From positions 1 through 10,760 of the forward strand of contig DMPC01000013.1 of the NCBI GenBank assembly GCA_003456155.1: a DNA stretch of 10,760 bases, written 5' to 3'. The translations under genes were made by a program, and so were the position numbers. The stretch's first letter is position 1; each line of letters begins with the position of its first letter. The DNA is from Actinomycetota bacterium (GTDB taxonomy: Bacteria; Actinomycetota; Actinomycetes; S36-B12). The notes below the pieces were generated by a model. That model worked only from the letters and a program-made list of their open reading frames with translations, was not told the origin of the DNA and did no database searches. Positions 7,235 through 10,760 of this stretch are shown here, piece after piece.

Positions 7235-7322
7235 TGCTCATTTCTCCGAGCCAAGTCCAATGGGGGCGATGCCCCGCTGACGGCGGGATTCCCCGCGCCC
7301 ACCCCGCCGGAAGGAATGCGTG

Positions 7323-8207
7323 ATGAATCGAGCACATGAGGTTGACGTCGCAGTGGAGATGGAGTGCGAGCTCGGGGAAGGACCTCGCTGGGATCCGGAT
7401 GGCCATCGGCTGCTGTTCGTCGACGTTCTCGCCGGCCGCCTTCACGCGGCGTCTCCCGGAAGCGAGCTCGTCTTCACGCACGACGTCGGGCAGGCGCTGG
7501 GCGCCGTGAACCGGACCGACATGGGCGGACTGGTGCTGGCGATGCGAGACGGCATCTACCTGTCGGATGCTGGTGGCTCCGGTATCAGGCTCATGGCCCC
7601 GGTGGAGGCCGACCGACCCGAGCTCCGGATGAATGACGCCGCCTGCGACCCCGCAGGTCGACTGTGGGCGGGCACGATGGCCTTCGACGCCACTCCCGAC
7701 GTCGGAACGCTGTACCGCATCGACGTCCACGGATCCGTCGTTCCCGTTCTTGCCGGGCTCAGCATCTCCAACGGTCTGGGCTGGAGCCCGGACGCCCGGC
7801 TGATGTACTTCATCGACTCCCCCACCTGCCGGATCGACGTGCTCGACTACGACCTGACGACCGGCACCCCGATGAACCGCCGCCCGCTCGCCCACATCGA
7901 CGACACTCCGGGTGTGCCCGATGGAATGACCGTAGATGACGAAGGCGGCATCTGGGTCGCCCTCTGGGGCGGTGCCCAGATTCGCCGATACTCACCCGAC
8001 GGCCGTGTGACCGACATCGTCGACCTGCCGGTCGACCAGCCCACGTCCTGCACCTTCGGTGGCGACGCCGGCGACATCCTGTTCATCACCACCGCCCGCC
8101 TCGGGCTGACCGACGAGCAACTCGCCATCACCCCGCTGGCCGGATCGGTCCTCGCCTGTCGACCCGGCTACCGCGGCGACCCCGCCCCGACATTCCACTC
8201 TGCCTGA
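7323..8207 (+). CDS. SMP-30/gluconolactonase-family sugar lactonase
   Basis: A 294-residue six-bladed beta-propeller of the SMP-30/gluconolactonase/LRE family. These enzymes use a divalent metal to hydrolyse aldonolactones to aldonic acids in the cytoplasm. The expected metal ligands are all present: Glu19 in ELGEGPRWDP, Asn104 in LRMNDAACDPAGRLWAGTM, Asn150 in ISNGLGWSPD and Asp200 in VPDGMTVDDEGGIWVALWGG. Arg102 is a probable substrate contact. The ATG at 7323 is preferred, 8 bp after GGAAGG (7309-7314); an adjacent in-frame GTG at 7320 would add one residue. It lies 134 bp after the GntR gene, so it may be cotranscribed or have its own promoter. It would supply the aldonic acid for a dehydratase, kinase and aldolase route. 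Whether the substrate is glucono-, galactono-, xylono- or another lactone cannot be read from sequence. Confidence 0.92.
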   Translation: MNRAHEVDVAVEMECELGEGPRWDPDGHRLLFVDVLAGRLHAASPGSELVFTHDVGQALGAVNRTDMGGLVLAMRDGIYLSDAGGSGIRLMAPVEADRPELRMNDAACDPAGRLWAGTMAFDATPDVGTLYRIDVHGSVVPVLAGLSISNGLGWSPDARLMYFIDSPTCRIDVLDYDLTTGTPMNRRPLAHIDDTPGVPDGMTVDDEGGIWVALWGGAQIRRYSPDGRVTDIVDLPVDQPTSCTFGGDAGDILFITTARLGLTDEQLAITPLAGSVLACRPGYRGDPAPTFHSA

Positions 8208-8210
8208 TCA

Positions 8211-8236
8211 GGCGGCGGAGAACTCCAGCGCCTTTT
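8211..8236 (+). terminator. Probable intrinsic terminator after the lactonase gene
   Basis: Starting 3 bp after the lactonase stop, GGCGGCGGAG (8211-8220) pairs with CTCCAGCGCC (8223-8232) at 8 of 10 positions, with a 2-bp internal mismatch and a tight A-A centre, followed by TTTT (8233-8236). The 12-bp perfect palindrome GCCTGATCAGGC (8202-8213), which contains the stop codon, immediately precedes and overlaps it. The minus-strand GH13 gene ends 15 bp beyond, so it may serve both sides, although only the plus strand has the T-run. Confidence 0.5.
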
Positions 8237-8250
8237 CCTGCCCAGGAGGA

Positions 8251-10554
8251 TCAGGCCCCTCCGCCAAGATCGAAGGCAGCAGCCTGATACGCATCAAGCC
8301 GGACCTGCGCAGTCCAATGCCCTTCGGCGTCGAGAGTCCAGTCGACCTCAAGGTCTCCCAGCAATGCGATCGGCACAGGTACGCCTTGTGCCCCACCGGA
8401 GGACGCCAAGGTGACCGACGAGCTCACCGGCTCGTCGGACAGATTGACCAGCAGCAGACCTCGACCTTCGGCAGACTCGCGGATGACGGCGTAGACATCG
8501 TCATGAGTCGCCATCACCGACCGGTAGTCGGACCGACCCCTGGCGAAGTTCGGGTGCTGCCGGCGCAATGCGGCTGCAGCGCGGACCTCGCGTTCGATCC
8601 CCACCTCCCCACCGACATAGGTCATGTAGGGGCCGCCGCTGAGGCAGAAAACGGTCATCAGTGCCGCGGTGGCAGGGAGTCCGAACTGCTCGCGACGCCA
8701 TTTCTGGCCGGGTTCGGGCCACCAGAACGTGTCATGGCTGTCCAGGTGATGTGCGGTCAAGGAGCCGAGAGGAAGGGTGGCGTCACGCACCTCGAGCCAG
8801 CGGCCCAACTCGCGCGCGTTGCGGACCCAGTGCGCCTTACCCGCACCCCGGTGAATGACCGCCGGGACAAGGAACTGCTCGTCGTAGTTGTAGGCAAGGT
8901 CCATCGACATCCGGTAGAGCGCCCCCGACGGCTCGGTGTAGAGAAGGGAGTCGGGGTTGGCTGCGCGCATCGCGGCCCGCAGCTTGGCAAACATCGGCAG
9001 ACAGCCGAGCATCGATACGGATGCGTTTGCCCTTGTCCGCTGCGACCAGTTCATGAAGTAGTTGTACGAAGGGGCGTCGAAACGATAACCGTCGATCCCG
9101 AGCCGCTGCATGATTCCCACGGCCTTCGCGACGAAATAGTCCTGCCACGCCGGATGCGCCAGATCGAACGCCTGCGTGTAAACGCCAGTGATGGTTCCGG
9201 CTGAATCTCGGGTGAACCACTCAGGGTGCTCGTCGACGAGCGGGTGGCGCGAAGGTGATCCCCCACGCCAATAAGGCTCGAAGTCCTTGACGTGCCTGCT
9301 CCACGCGACGAAGTAGTAGTGCAGGTCATCAAGCTCGAGAGTGGTCACGTCTGGCGTCATCTCGTCAAGACGCGCAGCGTACGGGCCCGCATCAATCGCG
9401 GCGACGGCCGCGTCCATCGCCTCGTTGTCGATCACCCCGTGCATCAAGATGTCGAGGATGATGTGCATGCCGCGCTCATGACACCCGATGACAATGCGCC
9501 GGAGCATGTCCTCGTCGCACCAACTGGTGCTGATGTCGTCATAGTCATGGACGTTGTAGCTCGGGTAGGGCTGCTTCGGCATGATCTGCAGGCAGTTGTA
9601 TCCGAGGCCCGCGATGCGGTCGAGGTCGTCCAGCAGGTGCTGTGGGGTCGGATACGGCTCGTAGGTCCAGCCGCCTCGGAACACACCGAATCCGATCTGC
9701 ACTTCATAGAGGTTGACGTCTGCAGCCCAGGCCGGCGGATCATTGGGGCCGACGATCCCCGCTGCCGCCAGCATGGCAGGCACGTCGGGGAGCAGCGTGT
9801 CGAAGGACCATGGCACCAGGTCGAGCATCAGGGGGCCAGCGGTCAACGAACCCTCCTTGGGCGGGACACCGGCAATGTCGGTCGTCCACACGGCAGCAGC
9901 CCCTCCAGCGGACGGCCCGAGTGCTATCTCGCCGTAGTTGGTGAGTGACAGCGGCCACAGCAGGAGCAGCACCGGATCCTCAACGCGCTCGAGAGCGACG
10001 ATCCCAGACGACGACTCGACGCCGGCCACCGTCTGAATGGCGGTGACGTAGGAGAGGTCGGCGAGCTGGAGATCGGCACGAAGCTTGCTCCCCGGCGTCT
10101 GGACAAGCCACCCATCAACATCCCCGACGTCGACCCGGACGTCGAGCAGGACATTGCGCAGGACAGCACCGTCTCGTTCCGAGATCACCTCCAGCCGCAG
10201 CGCCAAGCCCGGCGTCGCACCGCGGAGCTCGTAATGCCAGACGGCGGCCCAGTCAGGGCTCGTCGTCCGGACAGGTACCGAGTAGGTGCGCGACACCAGG
10301 TGCAGATGCTCCCTCACGTGGACGGCACCGGGCACGAGCGTGACCTCTGTCGTCTCCAGGTACTCGAGTCCGCCCTGAGGTGCTCGGGCCTCGACGCCCT
10401 CGGTGACGAGCGTGACGCGAGTCGTGAGGACGACACGCTCGCTGCCGCGGACCAGAGCGACGGGCGAACCGTCGGTCGCATCAATCTCCAGCACGAGATC
10501 GCTGAACTCACTGGTCAGCCGCAGGCTCATGCCTTCTGGCCTGTCCGCACTCAC
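8251..10554 (-). CDS. GH13-like (alpha-amylase superfamily) glycosidase with large N-terminal domain
   Basis: A 767-residue protein with a clan GH-H type barrel. Numbering from the GTG at 10554, residues 1-270 are a beta-rich region I do not recognise. The barrel starts near VNLYEVQIGFGVF (280). Visible counterparts of the GH13 conserved regions are DILMHG (Asp368, His372), GIDGYRFDAP with nucleophile Asp493, LLYTEPSG with acid/base Glu541, and HHLDSHDTFWW with Asp608, where most GH13 enzymes read NHD. A C-terminal beta domain (RGLLLVNLSDEPVS...) closes the protein. No signal peptide is visible. The GTG at 10554 has GGGAGG 4 bp upstream. An in-frame GTG at 10587 forms a GTGA overlap with the preceding stop and is a real alternative (778 aa). 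It is convergent with the lactonase gene. It presumably acts on an alpha-linked oligosaccharide; specificity and GH13 subfamily are unknown. Confidence 0.88.
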   Translation of the reverse strand: MSADRPEGMSLRLTSEFSDLVLEIDATDGSPVALVRGSERVVLTTRVTLVTEGVEARAPQGGLEYLETTEVTLVPGAVHVREHLHLVSRTYSVPVRTTSPDWAAVWHYELRGATPGLALRLEVISERDGAVLRNVLLDVRVDVGDVDGWLVQTPGSKLRADLQLADLSYVTAIQTVAGVESSSGIVALERVEDPVLLLLWPLSLTNYGEIALGPSAGGAAAVWTTDIAGVPPKEGSLTAGPLMLDLVPWSFDTLLPDVPAMLAAAGIVGPNDPPAWAADVNLYEVQIGFGVFRGGWTYEPYPTPQHLLDDLDRIAGLGYNCLQIMPKQPYPSYNVHDYDDISTSWCDEDMLRRIVIGCHERGMHIILDILMHGVIDNEAMDAAVAAIDAGPYAARLDEMTPDVTTLELDDLHYYFVAWSRHVKDFEPYWRGGSPSRHPLVDEHPEWFTRDSAGTITGVYTQAFDLAHPAWQDYFVAKAVGIMQRLGIDGYRFDAPSYNYFMNWSQRTRANASVSMLGCLPMFAKLRAAMRAANPDSLLYTEPSGALYRMSMDLAYNYDEQFLVPAVIHRGAGKAHWVRNARELGRWLEVRDATLPLGSLTAHHLDSHDTFWWPEPGQKWRREQFGLPATAALMTVFCLSGGPYMTYVGGEVGIEREVRAAAALRRQHPNFARGRSDYRSVMATHDDVYAVIRESAEGRGLLLVNLSDEPVSSSVTLASSGGAQGVPVPIALLGDLEVDWTLDAEGHWTAQVRLDAYQAAAFDLGGGA

Positions 10555-10583
10555 AGTGCCTCCCATTGACGACATGGATTCGA

Positions 10584-10760
10584 TCACATTGCTGATGTGT
10601 GTCCAAGAGACGGGGATTCGGATCTCCGACTCTCCACCCCGATGGTGCGTATCTCCGCGGGGCCTAGCTCGACCGCCATCCCGGACACGGACACCGTCCG
10701 AGGGGTCACGCTGTCATTCCAGACACGGACCTCGAGGGCGTCGCCGCGGCGTCGGATCGC
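10584..10760 (-). CDS. C-terminal fragment of a probable glycoside hydrolase, GH38-like (partial)
   Basis: On the minus strand the frame is open from the window edge to a TGA at 10586-10584, giving 58 residues with typical high-GC codon use. The segment LEVRVWNDSVTPRTVSV followed by VELGPAEIRTIGVE looks like the closing beta-sandwich strands of GH38-type alpha-mannosidases, which often end with a pattern like LRLYNPS...L.PYEIRTL. The last 15 or so residues are a low-complexity tail. The stop overlaps an in-frame GTG of the GH13 gene (GTGA), so the two are probably one operon. The catalytic part lies outside the window, so the coding call is firmer than the family call. Confidence 0.65.
   Translation of the reverse strand, partial: AIRRRGDALEVRVWNDSVTPRTVSVSGMAVELGPAEIRTIGVESRRSESPSLGHTSAM

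Noticed and set aside
7273..7287. Small hairpin CCCGC-TGACG-GCGGG upstream of the lactonase gene, considered as a terminator or riboswitch piece.
   Set aside because: The stem is only 5 bp, has no T-run, and competes with an overlapping GGGGC/GCCCC pairing; such pairs are common at this base composition.
1181..8207. Sulfoquinovose (sulfo-Entner-Doudoroff) locus, suggested by GH31 plus SMP-30 lactonase plus KDPG-type aldolase.
   Set aside because: A dedicated keto-deoxysugar kinase is coupled to the aldolase, which sulfo-ED does not need, and the GH31 resembles alpha-xylosidase-like rather than sulfoquinovosidase signatures. No sulfolactaldehyde dehydrogenase or sulfonate transporter is present.

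Overview
The window is GC-rich (roughly two-thirds G+C by eye) with strong third-position GC bias, frequent GTG starts and short intergenic gaps. This fits a high-GC actinomycete (Actinomycetota); no genus can be named from sequence alone. Nearly all of it is one accessory sugar-utilisation locus. I see no rRNA, tRNA, insertion sequence, phage gene or CRISPR array.

Layout, left to right. (1) 100-3247, plus strand: a LacI-family regulator followed by a GH31 alpha-glycosidase of the alpha-xylosidase-like type. A textbook LacI-type operator, ATGTTTGCGCTAACAT, lies between them at 1150-1165. A possible gene tail precedes the regulator at 1-84. (2) 3315-6320, minus strand: a three-gene unit read right to left, with a KDPG-aldolase-family enzyme, a PfkB-family 2-keto-3-deoxysugar kinase (4-bp ATGA overlap with the aldolase) and an MFS transporter 31 bp further on. 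(3) 6466-8207, plus strand: a GntR/FadR-type (FCD) regulator divergent from the aldolase, then an SMP-30/gluconolactonase-family lactonase. The divergent gap is an A+T-rich island with a perfect inverted repeat, TACGT-CAT-ACGTA. (4) 8251-10760, minus strand: an unusual GH13-like glycosidase with a large N-terminal beta-rich region. Upstream of it is the 3' end of another gene running off the window, whose last 58 residues resemble the C-terminal beta-sandwich of GH38-type enzymes. The two reading frames meet in a GTGA overlap.

Working model (inference): oligosaccharides are imported and cleaved inside the cell, since neither complete glycosidase has a visible signal peptide. The freed sugar is oxidised to a lactone, opened by the SMP-30 enzyme, dehydrated to a 2-keto-3-deoxy acid, phosphorylated by the PfkB kinase and split by the aldolase to pyruvate plus a triose phosphate (an Entner-Doudoroff-type, semi-phosphorylative route). 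The sugar dehydrogenase, sugar-acid dehydratase and oligosaccharide importer this needs are not in the window. LacI probably senses the sugar and GntR the sugar acid or keto-deoxy acid. The combination of GH31, atypical GH13 and a possible GH38-like gene with an oxidative pathway is the most interesting aspect; the substrate cannot be read from sequence.
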